This document shows positions 37,713 to 47,580 of a stretch of DNA of 64,000 nt, piece after piece. The first letter of the stretch is position 1. The number at the start of each line of letters is the position of its first letter. The position numbers were made by a program, and so were the translations under genes. The notes beneath the pieces are model-generated. The model did no database searches. It saw nothing but the letters and a program-made list of their open reading frames with translations, and was not told where the DNA came from. Source of the stretch: Pseudomonas saudiphocaensis (GTDB taxonomy: Bacteria > Pseudomonadota > Gammaproteobacteria > Pseudomonadales > Pseudomonadaceae); assembly GCF_000756775.1 (NCBI RefSeq), contig NZ_CCSF01000001.1:2914001-2978000 (forward strand), in the 5' to 3' direction.

Positions 37713-38723
37713 ATGTTGCGTATCGCCATCAATGGTTATGGCCGTATTGGCCGAGCTGTATTGCGTGCACTGTTCGAACGAAATCTTGAAAACCAGATTC
37801 GTATCGAAGCGATCAATGACCTAAGTGACACAAGGGCGATGGCCCACCTGACCCGTTTCGACAGCACCTTCGGTCGCTTCCATGGTCAGGTCGATCTGCA
37901 CGAAGACATGCTGCAGATCCGAGGCCAGTCGATCCGTTTGCTGCAGGAGCGCGACCCTGCGCAGCTGCCCTGGAAACAGCTGGGTGTCGACGTGGTGCTC
38001 GAATGCACCGGTAGGTTCAAGACCCGCGCGCTGGCCGAACAGCATCTGCAGGCCGGCGCCCAGCGGGTATTCGCCTCGCACCCGCTCGATGGCGCGGACC
38101 TGACCGTGGTCTATGGCGTCAACCACGAACGGCTGGGCGATCAGCAAGTAATTTCCAATGCCTCCTGTACCACCAACTGCCTGGCGCCGCTGGCCAAGGT
38201 GCTGCATGAGGCGGTCGGTATCCGCCAGGGCCTGCTCAACACCGTGCACGCTTACACCAACGACCAGAACCTGCTGGACAAGGCGCACAAGGATCTCTAC
38301 CGCGCCCGTGCCGCGGCGGAATCCATGATTCCCTCGACCACCGGCGCGGCCAAGGCCATCGGCCTGGTATTGCCCGAGCTGGCCGGTCGCCTGGACGGCC
38401 TGGCGGTGCGGGTGCCGACGCCCAACGTCTCGCTGGTGGACCTGACCTTTACCGCCGAGCGGGCGCCGGGGAGTGTCGATGCGGTCAATCAGATCCTGCG
38501 CGACGGCGCTCAGAAAATGCCGCTCGGGGTGATGGAGTGCAACGACCTGCCGTTGGTCTCTCGGGACTTTTTCGGCCATTCGACCTCTTGCGTGGCTGAC
38601 CTCAGCCATACGCGGGTGCAGGGTGATCTGGTCAAGGTGCTGGCCTGGTACGACAACGAATGGGCGTTCTCCAACCGCATGCTCGACGTACTGCTGGCCT
38701 GGCAGCCGCAGGGCGCCAGTTGA
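37713..38723 (+). CDS. Type I glyceraldehyde-3-phosphate dehydrogenase family protein
   Basis: 336 residues. The Rossmann motif INGYGRIGRAVLRAL is followed by an acidic AINDL position, suggesting NAD preference. Catalytic Cys152 lies in SNASCTTNCLAP and the partner His179 in NTVHAYTNDQNLLD. The end is WYDNEWAFSNRMLD. The sequence is closer to GAPDH (YTNDQ) than to Epd, although LPWKQLGVDVVLECTG is seen in both, so a role in erythrose-4-phosphate oxidation cannot be excluded. It overlaps the cyclodeaminase gene by one base. Start ATG 37713 is favoured over ATG 37611. Confidence 0.88.
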   Translation: MLRIAINGYGRIGRAVLRALFERNLENQIRIEAINDLSDTRAMAHLTRFDSTFGRFHGQVDLHEDMLQIRGQSIRLLQERDPAQLPWKQLGVDVVLECTGRFKTRALAEQHLQAGAQRVFASHPLDGADLTVVYGVNHERLGDQQVISNASCTTNCLAPLAKVLHEAVGIRQGLLNTVHAYTNDQNLLDKAHKDLYRARAAAESMIPSTTGAAKAIGLVLPELAGRLDGLAVRVPTPNVSLVDLTFTAERAPGSVDAVNQILRDGAQKMPLGVMECNDLPLVSRDFFGHSTSCVADLSHTRVQGDLVKVLAWYDNEWAFSNRMLDVLLAWQPQGAS

Positions 38724-39319
38724 TGACCGAGACGAATCGGCCCGGGGCCGGCGAGCAGCTGTGGGAGATGACCCTGGCGCAGTTCCGCACGGCCTGCGCC
38801 GAGCGTGCCTTGCCCGGTTGCGGCGCGGTCGCGGCGGTGGTGGCCGATTTCGGCCTGGCGCTGGTGGTCAAGGCGTTGCGGGTCAGCGAAGAGCGCGAAT
38901 CTCGTGCCGAGCGAGGCGAGCTGCTGCACTCGGCCCAGGCGCTGCTCAGCAGGCCTGGCGCCTTTGCCGATGACGACGTGGCGGTGTTTCAGGGTTACCT
39001 GGATGCCGAAGGCGATGAAGCCCGGCAGGCCGCTGCCCGGCAGGCGTGCGCCGTGCCGCTGGCCACTGCCCGCGCCTGCAACGAGGCGCTGGCCATTGCC
39101 GAGGCGGCCTGGCCCGAGACGGTCGAGTCGCTGCGCTGCGATGTGCAGGGCGGCGCCTTGCTGATCGGCGCTGCGGTCGATGCGGTGCTGCTGAATGTCG
39201 AGGTTGATCTGGAGGCGCTCGAGAGCCCGAGCGCGCGTCAGGCGCTGCTCGAGATGCGGGACAAGCTGCAATCGGAAGCGCGTGCGTATGTGAATCGCAT
39301 TGCCAGTAAAAACGTCTGA
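38723..39319 (+). CDS. Stand-alone formiminotransferase-cyclodeaminase (FCD) domain protein
   Basis: 198 residues from ATG 38723, whose A is the last base of the GAPDH stop. The N-terminal LPGCGAVAAVVADFGLALVVKALRVSEE resembles the glycine-rich start of cyclodeaminase/methenyl-THF cyclohydrolase (FchA) proteins. The middle holds helix patterns DDDVAVFQGYLDAEGDEARQAAA and VPLATARACNEALAIAE. FCD proteins act on formimino- or methenyl-tetrahydrofolate. No histidine or glycine-folate genes are near, so the substrate link is unclear; the fixed pairing with the dehydrogenase is notable. Confidence 0.72.
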   Translation: MTETNRPGAGEQLWEMTLAQFRTACAERALPGCGAVAAVVADFGLALVVKALRVSEERESRAERGELLHSAQALLSRPGAFADDDVAVFQGYLDAEGDEARQAAARQACAVPLATARACNEALAIAEAAWPETVESLRCDVQGGALLIGAAVDAVLLNVEVDLEALESPSARQALLEMRDKLQSEARAYVNRIASKNV

Positions 39320-39320
39320 T

Positions 39321-39398
39321 TGAGACAAATGATCTCATTATTCGTTGACAGGCTTCTGCCTGCTCTCTACTCTCCAGCTGTCCGAGACGAAAAGTCTC
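39321..39398 (+). promoter_or_regulatory. Promoter of the alcohol dehydrogenase-mmsA operon with two operator-like palindromes
   Basis: TTGACA (39345-39350), a 17-base spacer and TACTCT (39368-39373) make a good sigma-70 promoter. Two related palindromes flank it: TGAGAC-N5-ATCTCA (39321-39337) and CGAGAC-N5-GTCTCA (39383-39399). The second sits over the predicted transcription start. The IclR protein encoded downstream is the obvious candidate to bind them; this is inference. Confidence 0.6.
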
Positions 39399-39450
39399 AT
39401 TATAAGAAGCCGCGAGTCTGCACGCGGCCCTGAGTGGAGAATGAAGGCCT

Positions 39451-40617
39451 ATGAGTCATCGCATCATCCTGCCGCGCCTGATGGAAATCGGCGCCGGCGC
39501 CAGTCAGCAGCTCGCCGCCGTGCTACGCGGCCTGGGCTGCAGCCGACCCTTGATCGTCACCGACCGGATGATGGTCGAACTGGGCTACGCCGGCCGTCTG
39601 GCCGATCAACTGGAAGAGGCGGGCATTCCCAGCCGCTGCTTCGCCGAAACCGAGCCCGAACCCACCGCTGCCTCGATTGACGCCGGGGTGCAGATGGTTC
39701 GCGACGGCGATTTCGATTCCATCGTCGCCCTCGGCGGTGGCAGTCCCATCGACTCGGCCAAGGCCATCGGCATCCTTGGCAAGTTCGGTGGTGAGATGCG
39801 CGACTACCGCTTCCCTCGCGATGTCAGCGAAGCCGGTCTGCCGCTGATCGCCATCCCCACCACTGCCGGCACCGGGTCGGAGGCGACTCGCTTCACCATC
39901 ATCACCGACGAGACCAGCGACGAGAAAATGCTCTGCGCAGGCCTCGGCTTCATGCCCGTCGCCGCGCTGATCGACTACGAGCTAACCCTATCGCTGCCGC
40001 CGCGGGTCACCGCCGACACCGGCATCGACGCCCTGACCCACGCCATCGAGGCTTATGTCAGCCGCAAGGCCAGCCTCTACAGCGACACCCAGGCGCTACA
40101 GGCCATGCGCCTGATCGGCCCCAACCTGCGCACTGCCTTCCACGAGCCGCGCAACCTGGCCGCGCGCGAAGCCATGATGCTCGGCGCGACGCTGGCCGGC
40201 ATCGCCTTCTCCAACGCCTCGGTGGCGCTGGTACACGGCATGAGCCGGCCCATCGGGGCCTTCTTTCATGTGCCCCATGGGTTGTCCAACGCCATGCTGC
40301 TGCCGGCGATCACTGCCTTTTCCATCCCGGCCGCGCCCGAGCGCTACGCCGACTGCGCCCGGGCCATGGGCGTAGCGGGCGAGGGCGATAGTGATGAGGC
40401 CGCCAACGACAAGCTGCTGACCGAACTGCACGCGCTGAACCAGGAGCTGCAGGTGCCCAGCCCCGCGCAATTCGGCATTGCCCGCGAACGCTTCTTCGAG
40501 CTACGCGAAACCATGGCAAAGCAGGCGCTGGCCTCGGGCTCGCCGGGCAACAACCCGCGCGTGCCCACGGAAGCGGAAATCATCGACCTCTACGAAACCG
40601 TCTGGAACCAGGAGTGA
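39451..40617 (+). CDS. Iron-containing alcohol dehydrogenase (group III)
   Basis: 388 residues. The NAD-binding loop IVALGGGSPIDSAKAIGIL, the phosphate-binding PTTAGTGSEATRF and the metal ligands in DTGIDALTHAIEAYVS and VHGMSRPIGAFFHVPHG are all present. It reversibly oxidises an alcohol to an aldehyde. With MmsA four bases downstream and IclR next, the pair could convert a hydroxy-acid such as 3-hydroxypropionate through malonate semialdehyde to acetyl-CoA; this is inference. Other alcohols are possible. Start ATG 39451. Confidence 0.92.
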   Translation: MSHRIILPRLMEIGAGASQQLAAVLRGLGCSRPLIVTDRMMVELGYAGRLADQLEEAGIPSRCFAETEPEPTAASIDAGVQMVRDGDFDSIVALGGGSPIDSAKAIGILGKFGGEMRDYRFPRDVSEAGLPLIAIPTTAGTGSEATRFTIITDETSDEKMLCAGLGFMPVAALIDYELTLSLPPRVTADTGIDALTHAIEAYVSRKASLYSDTQALQAMRLIGPNLRTAFHEPRNLAAREAMMLGATLAGIAFSNASVALVHGMSRPIGAFFHVPHGLSNAMLLPAITAFSIPAAPERYADCARAMGVAGEGDSDEAANDKLLTELHALNQELQVPSPAQFGIARERFFELRETMAKQALASGSPGNNPRVPTEAEIIDLYETVWNQE

Positions 40618-40621
40618 CCCC

Positions 40622-42127
<1,506 letters not shown>

Positions 42128-42145
42128 GTGGCCAGTCGAGCCGCT

Positions 42146-42168
42146 CCCTCTCCCCGATGGGGAGAGGG
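42146..42168. terminator. Hairpin between mmsA and iclR
   Basis: CCCTCTCCCC (42146-42155) pairs with GGGGAGAGGG (42159-42168) over a GAT loop, then GCTGGGGTGAGGGG. Stems of this composition are common dispersed intergenic repeats in pseudomonads, so it may be a repeat acting as a terminator. Confidence 0.6.
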
Positions 42169-42280
42169 CTGGGGTGAGGGGCAGCGGGGCAGCGGCGAGA
42201 TCTTCACCGCGCGCTTCATTTAAACTTTGCCGCCCTTCGGGGCGGATCTCTTATCCATCGACGTAACCGGGCTTCGATCC

Positions 42281-43045
42281 ATGCGCAGTACCCCCCGCGA
42301 AAAAGGCTCTTCCATCACCCGCGTGCTGGAAATCATCGAGGCAGTGGCCGCAGCCAAAGACCCGCTGACGCCGACCGCACTGGCGGAAAAACTGGATATC
42401 CCCAAAGCCAGCGCACACCGGCTGGTGCAGACCCTGGAGAGCGAAGGCTTTCTGCAATTCGGCCTGCGCGGCGGGCTGCTGCCGGGCGAGCGTCTGCATG
42501 CCACGGCGGTAAACATCCTCAACAGTGGGCGGCACAAGGCGTTGCGCCAGGCGATCCTGCGCGAGCTTTCCGAAGAAATCGGCGAAACCTGCGGGCTGTC
42601 CGTCCCCGATGGGCTGGACATGCTCTATTTCGATCGGGTGCAGACCAACTGGCCGCTGCAGATCAACCTGCCCATCGGCAGCCATACGCCGCTCTGGTGC
42701 ACCGCCAGCGGCAAGCTGTACCTCGCCTCGCTGCCACCCGAGCAGCTGGAGCGGGTGCTGCCGCGTCTGCAGATGCAGCGACTGGCCCGCAACACCCTCA
42801 CCGATCTCAGCGCGCTGCGCGACGATCTTGCTCGCGTGCGCGAGGAGGACCTGAGCACCGACTCGGAAGAGTTCATCGACGGCATGGTCGCCTGCGCAGT
42901 GCCGGTGCGCGACGCCCAGGGGCGGTTGGTTGCCTGCCTGTTCAGCCACGCGCCGGTGATCCGCTGTTCGATGGAGCAATTGCTGGGCTTCGTGCCGCGC
43001 CTGCGGGCAGCGGCGAAGGAGCTGGAGGGGATCATCGGTGGGTAG
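42281..43045 (+). CDS. IclR-family transcriptional regulator
   Basis: 254 residues. N-terminal winged HTH (SITRVLEIIEAVAAAKDPLTPTALAEKLDIPKASAHRLVQTLESEGFL) and C-terminal IclR effector domain (IGSHTPLWCTASGKLYLASLP; DSEEFIDGMVACAVPVRD). IclR proteins bind small acids and repress or activate neighbouring catabolic genes. Its position after the alcohol dehydrogenase and mmsA genes makes those the likely targets, through the palindromes at 39321-39399. The start ATG 42281 is favoured over ATG 42227 because the conserved part begins shortly after it. Confidence 0.9.
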   Translation: MRSTPREKGSSITRVLEIIEAVAAAKDPLTPTALAEKLDIPKASAHRLVQTLESEGFLQFGLRGGLLPGERLHATAVNILNSGRHKALRQAILRELSEEIGETCGLSVPDGLDMLYFDRVQTNWPLQINLPIGSHTPLWCTASGKLYLASLPPEQLERVLPRLQMQRLARNTLTDLSALRDDLARVREEDLSTDSEEFIDGMVACAVPVRDAQGRLVACLFSHAPVIRCSMEQLLGFVPRLRAAAKELEGIIGG

Positions 43046-43048
43046 CGG

Positions 43049-43268
43049 GTAGGGTGGATAACGGCGCAGCCTTATCCACCAGCTATCCACCTGCAGGCAA
43101 TCGTGTTGAGGCAAACACCGCATCGGTGGAAAACGCTTTGCGGTTTTCCACCCTACGGCGTGGTTGGCATGTTCATACGTTGGGGGGGATGCCGCTTTTC
43201 ACAGCCACTGTGATTCCGCTCGGAGACTGGCCACCCGTGTATCGATGAAGCGTGATCCACCCTACGCC
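43049..43268. repeat. Cluster of GTAGGGTGGA/TCCACCCTAC repeats left of rep
   Basis: Three elements: a hairpin GGTGGATAA/TTATCCACC (43053-43080), a hairpin GGTGGAAAAC/GTTTTCCACC (43125-43152), and a 28-base element at 43241-43268 that recurs identically at 45424-45451 on the far side of rep. They are intergenic, short and palindromic, in the style of pseudomonad dispersed repeats. Confidence 0.7.
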
Positions 43269-43290
43269 TGCTTGAAAATTTCCGCTGTCT

Positions 43291-45300
43291 TCAGCGCTTC
43301 AACATCGCCCGCATCGCCGCCAGGGCATCGTTGCCGCGTGCGGCTTTCACTTCCACCGGCGCGTCTTCCTGGCCCTCCCATTCCAGATCTTCCTGAGGCA
43401 GCTCGTCGAGGAAGCGGCTGGGCATGCATTCGATGATTTCACCGTACTGCTTGCGCTTGGCGGCGAAGGTCATGGCCAGGTTCTGCCGCGCGCGGGTGAT
43501 GCCGACGTAGGCCAGGCGGCGCTCTTCCTCGATGGTGTCGGCCTCGATGCTGGAGCGGTGCGGGAGTATTTCCTCCTCCATGCCCATGATGAACACGTAG
43601 GGAAACTCCAGGCCCTTGCTTGCGTGCAGGGTCATCATCTGCACGCCCTCGGCGCCTTCCTCTTCCTCCTGCTGGCGTTCGAGCATGTCGCGCAGCACCA
43701 GCTTGGCGATGGCTTCCTCGATGGTCATCTCGCCTTCCTCGTCGCGCTCCAGGGTGTTCTTCAGCGCGTCGATGAGGAACCAGACGTTGCTCATGCGGAA
43801 ATCCGCAGCCTTGTCACTGGAGGTCTGGCTGCGTACCCAGGTTTCGTAGTCAATGTCCATGACCATGCTGCGTAGGGCGGCGATGGGGTCGTTCTGTGCG
43901 CATTGCTGGCGCAGGTTGTCCATGTAGCGCTTGAAGCGCGACAGGCGGTCGGTGAAGCGGCTGTCCATCAGCTCGCCGAGGCCGATCTCGTCGCAGGCGG
44001 CATACATGGAGATCTTGCGCGCGGTGGCGTAGTTGCCGAGCTTTTCCAGCGTGGTCGAGCCGATCTCCCGGCGCGGCACGTTGATCACCCGCAGAAAGGC
44101 GTTGTCGTCGTCCGGGTTGACCAGCAGGCGGAAGTAGCTCATCAGGTCCTTCACTTCCTGGCGACCGAAGAAGCTGGTGCCGCCGGACAGGCGATAGGGG
44201 ATCTGGTGGTGCTGCAGCTTCAGCTCGATCAGCTTGGCCTGGTAGTTGCCGCGATAGAGGATGGCGAAATCGCTGTAGGGCCGCTGGGTCTTGAGGTGCA
44301 GGGTGAGGATTTCCATCGCCACGCGCTCGGCCTCGGCGTCCTCGTTGCGGCAGCGGATCACGCGGATCGGGTCGCCATGGCCCATCTCGGACCACAGCTG
44401 CTTCTCGAAGGCGTGGGGGTTGTTGGAAATCAGCACGTTGGCGCATTTGAGGATGCGGCTGGTGGAACGGTAGTTCTGCTCCAGCATCACCACCTTCAGT
44501 GACGGGAAGTCCTCCTTCAGCTGCATCAGGTTTTCCGGGCGCGCACCGCGCCAGGCGTAGATCGACTGATCGTCGTCACCCACCACGGTGAAGTGCGCGC
44601 GTTCCTGCACCAGCAGTTTCACCAGCAGGTACTGGCTGGCGTTGGTGTCCTGGTATTCGTCCACCAGCATATAGCGGACCTTGTTGCGCCACTTCTCCAG
44701 CACCTCGGGGTGGTCCTGGAAGAGCTTTACCGGCTGCATGATCAGGTCGTCGAAATCCACCGCGTTGTACGCCTTGAGCGTGCGCTGGTAGTGGGTATAG
44801 ACGATGGCAGCAGTCTGCTCCTTGGGGTTGCGTGCGTTGGACAGCGCTTCCTCGGGCGTGACCAGGTCGTTCTTCCAGCTGCCGATGTAATTCTTGATCT
44901 CGTCGACGCCGTCATCACCGGCATATTCCTTCTGCATGATGTCGGTGAGCAGCGCCTTGATATCGCCTTCGTCGAAAATCGAGAATCCCGGCTTGTAGCC
45001 CAGCTTCGCGTATTCCTTGCGGATGATGTTCAAGCCCAGGTTGTGAAAGGTCGACACGGTCAAGCCGCGGCCTTCACCTCCACGCAACAGGCTGCCCACG
45101 CGCTCCTTCATCTCGCGCGCGGCCTTGTTGGTGAAGGTCACCGCCACGATGTATTGCGCGCGGATGCCGCATTGCTGGATCAGATAGGCGATCTTGCGGG
45201 TGATCACGCTGGTTTTGCCGGAGCCGGCGCCGGCGAGCACCAGCATGGGGCCGCCGACGTAGTTCACGGCTTCCTGCTGCCGGGGGTTGAGTCGGGACAT
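43291..45300 (-). CDS. rep: ATP-dependent DNA helicase Rep
   Basis: 669 residues, full-length superfamily 1A helicase. Walker A is in LAGAGSGKTSVITRKIAYL (residues about 21-40) and motif II in MLVDEYQDTN. Motif III (VVGDDDQSIYAWRGA), motif V (MTLHASKGLEFPYV) and motif VI (YVGITRARQNL) are complete. Rep unwinds DNA 3' to 5' and helps replication forks past bound proteins. Near-identical intergenic repeats flank the gene on both sides. Confidence 0.97.
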   Translation of the reverse strand: MSRLNPRQQEAVNYVGGPMLVLAGAGSGKTSVITRKIAYLIQQCGIRAQYIVAVTFTNKAAREMKERVGSLLRGGEGRGLTVSTFHNLGLNIIRKEYAKLGYKPGFSIFDEGDIKALLTDIMQKEYAGDDGVDEIKNYIGSWKNDLVTPEEALSNARNPKEQTAAIVYTHYQRTLKAYNAVDFDDLIMQPVKLFQDHPEVLEKWRNKVRYMLVDEYQDTNASQYLLVKLLVQERAHFTVVGDDDQSIYAWRGARPENLMQLKEDFPSLKVVMLEQNYRSTSRILKCANVLISNNPHAFEKQLWSEMGHGDPIRVIRCRNEDAEAERVAMEILTLHLKTQRPYSDFAILYRGNYQAKLIELKLQHHQIPYRLSGGTSFFGRQEVKDLMSYFRLLVNPDDDNAFLRVINVPRREIGSTTLEKLGNYATARKISMYAACDEIGLGELMDSRFTDRLSRFKRYMDNLRQQCAQNDPIAALRSMVMDIDYETWVRSQTSSDKAADFRMSNVWFLIDALKNTLERDEEGEMTIEEAIAKLVLRDMLERQQEEEEGAEGVQMMTLHASKGLEFPYVFIMGMEEEILPHRSSIEADTIEEERRLAYVGITRARQNLAMTFAAKRKQYGEIIECMPSRFLDELPQEDLEWEGQEDAPVEVKAARGNDALAAMRAMLKR

Positions 45301-45375
45301 GGTCGTTTCGAGAGGTGTCTGAGGGCGGGGCGGGAGTTTAGCAGGCTAGGGCGGCTAATACGTACGATGGAGCCT

Positions 45376-45451
45376 GTAGGGTGGACGTCGCTTTTTACGT
45401 CCACCACAACCACCGCCAGGTGGATCGATGAAGCGTGATCCACCCTACGCC
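45376..45451. repeat. GTAGGGTGGA/TCCACCCTAC repeat right of rep
   Basis: A hairpin GGTGGACGT/ACGTCCACC (45380-45388 with 45397-45405), followed by a 28-base copy (45424-45451) identical to 43241-43268. It lies between rep and betT, ending a few bases before the betT stop. Confidence 0.7.
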
Positions 45452-45455
45452 CGCC

Positions 45456-47429
45456 TTACCGCACCATATGCAGGTAATGCATGTGCTTTTCGTACTGATC
45501 GAGGATATCGCCGATCACGCCTTCTCGGCTCCAGCCCATCACGTCGTAATCCTGGCCGCCTTCCTTGAGATGGACCTCGGCGCGGAAGTACTTGCGCTCG
45601 CCCGGTTCGTCCTCGTCGCTGCCGGGCACGAAACTGGGCATGGCGTAAGCACGTGGGCGCACTTCATAGATGAAGTCGGGCTCGCCTTCGTGGACGATCT
45701 CGATGCGCGTGCGGCGGTCTTCGCCCTCGCTGACGGTGACGTCATAACCCTGCTTGCGCATCTCCACCGCAACGTCCTCGCAGGCCGGGCGCACCACTTC
45801 GGTGATGAAGCGTGCCACATGGGCACGACGCGGGAACATCATCAGGTTGCGCAGGCGCCGCTGCCAGTCGCTGTAGGCACGGGGTGTGGCGGGCGAGGTA
45901 GTGATGGCCTGGTAGCGCAGGGTCTGTTTGGTGGCATCCAGTCGTAGCGCCTTGAGCAGGCCCCACATCGAACACAGCAGCGCGATGGTGAACGGCAGGG
46001 CGCTGGCGATGGTCGCCGTCTGCAGGGCGGTCAGGCCATCGGCCAGCAGCAGGGCAATGGCGACTAGCCCCATGGAGCCAGCCCAGAACACGCGCTGCCA
46101 GACTGGCGTGGCGCCCTCTCCGCCGGAGGCGAGCATGTCCACCACCAGTGCGCCGGAATCCGCCGAGGTGACGAAGAACACCACCACCATGATGATCGCG
46201 ACCAGCGACAGCACGGACGAGAAGGGGAAGTGCTCAAGGAAGGCGAACAGGGCCAGCGAGCTGTCACGATCGATTGCCTCGCCCAGGGTAGTGACGTGTT
46301 CCCAGAGAATCATGTGAATCGCCGTATCGCCAAAGACGGTCATCCACAGCAGGGTGAAGGCGGTGGGCACCAGCATCACCCCGGCGACGAACTCGCGGAT
46401 GGTCCGGCCGCGGGAAATGCGTGCGATGAACAGGCCGACGAAGGGCGACCAGGCCAGCCACCAGCCCCAGTAGAACAGGGTCCAGCCACCGATCCAGTCA
46501 TTGGGCTCGTAGGCGTAGAGGTTGAAGGTGGCGGTGATGATCTGCGCGAAATAATTGCCGGTGTTCTGCACGAAGGTCTGCAGGATGAACACCGTGGGCC
46601 CGGCAATCAGCACCAGCAACATCAGCAGCGCACCAAGGGTGAGGTTCAGCTCGGAGAGGCGCCGCACGCCTTTGTCCAGCCCGGTGACCACCGAAATGGT
46701 GGCCAACGAGGTGGTGGCGATGATCAGTACGATCTGCACCGGAACCGAAATCGGCAAGCCATAGAGGTGGTTGAGGCCGGTGTTGATCTGGGTGACCCCC
46801 AGCCCCAGAGAAGTCGCCACACCCAGCACCGTGCCGATGATGGCGAAGATATCCACGGCATGGCCGATGGGCCCGTAAATGCGCTCGCCGATCAGCGGGT
46901 AAAGCGCCGAACGCAGGGTCAGTGGCAGGCCGTGTCGGTAACTGAAGTACGCCAGGATCATCGCCACGATGGCGTAGATCGCCCAGGCGTGAAGGCCCCA
47001 ATGGAAGAAAGTGATACGCATGGCGTCGCGTGCCGCCGCCGCCGTGCCGCCTTCGCCCACCGGCGGCGAGAGAAAGTGCATCACCGGTTCGGCCACGCCG
47101 AAAAACATCAGGCCGATGCCCATGCCGGCGGAGAACAGCATGGCGAACCAGGTCAGGCTGTTGTAGTCGGGCTGGCTGTGATCGGGGCCGAGCTTGATGT
47201 CGCCGAAGCGACTAAAGGCAAGTAACACCACCATCATCAGGATGATCGCGACGGCCAGGATATAGAGCCAGCTAACGTTGGCGATGATCCACGCCTGCAG
47301 TTCGCCGAACAGGTTCTGGGCGTGGTCGGAGAATGCAACGCTGTAGATCACCAGCGCCAGAATGAGAACGGCCGAGCCGTAGAAAACCGGTGGGTTGATG
47401 GTCGAAGGGGAAGACTTTTGGGCCTCCAT
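45456..47429 (-). CDS. betT: BCCT-family choline/betaine transporter BetT
   Basis: 657 residues. Twelve membrane helices occupy about 15-510. The BCCT signature WTLFYWGWWLAWSPFVGLFIARISRGRTIREF is present, with GMGIGLMFFGVAEPVMHF in the substrate region. A cytoplasmic tail of about 140 residues (RRLRNLMMFPRRAHV ... YEKHMHYLHMVR) is the BetT type that senses osmotic stress. It takes up choline for glycine betaine synthesis. Position matches PA5291. No bet catabolic genes are in the window. Confidence 0.94.
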   Translation of the reverse strand: MEAQKSSPSTINPPVFYGSAVLILALVIYSVAFSDHAQNLFGELQAWIIANVSWLYILAVAIILMMVVLLAFSRFGDIKLGPDHSQPDYNSLTWFAMLFSAGMGIGLMFFGVAEPVMHFLSPPVGEGGTAAAARDAMRITFFHWGLHAWAIYAIVAMILAYFSYRHGLPLTLRSALYPLIGERIYGPIGHAVDIFAIIGTVLGVATSLGLGVTQINTGLNHLYGLPISVPVQIVLIIATTSLATISVVTGLDKGVRRLSELNLTLGALLMLLVLIAGPTVFILQTFVQNTGNYFAQIITATFNLYAYEPNDWIGGWTLFYWGWWLAWSPFVGLFIARISRGRTIREFVAGVMLVPTAFTLLWMTVFGDTAIHMILWEHVTTLGEAIDRDSSLALFAFLEHFPFSSVLSLVAIIMVVVFFVTSADSGALVVDMLASGGEGATPVWQRVFWAGSMGLVAIALLLADGLTALQTATIASALPFTIALLCSMWGLLKALRLDATKQTLRYQAITTSPATPRAYSDWQRRLRNLMMFPRRAHVARFITEVVRPACEDVAVEMRKQGYDVTVSEGEDRRTRIEIVHEGEPDFIYEVRPRAYAMPSFVPGSDEDEPGERKYFRAEVHLKEGGQDYDVMGWSREGVIGDILDQYEKHMHYLHMVR

Positions 47430-47580
47430 GCTGCGCTCCTTGTATGACTAGTGGGGAGTGGCCGCCTGTGGCGAAAGGGGGCGCAATTTAACATCACTCA
47501 TTACTGACCGGCCTGTCTGAAAACAATTACCTGTTCGAAGCATAGACCGCTAATAGTCGGGGTCGCTCTGAAGATATGCG

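Noticed and set aside
43049-43268. Palindromic cluster considered as an attachment site or insertion-sequence end
   Set aside because: No integrase or transposase nearby and no target duplication; the elements look like dispersed intergenic repeats.
46230-47225. Long plus-strand open frame opposite betT
   Set aside because: Antisense shadow; Gln/Gly/Asp-rich and unrelated to any family.
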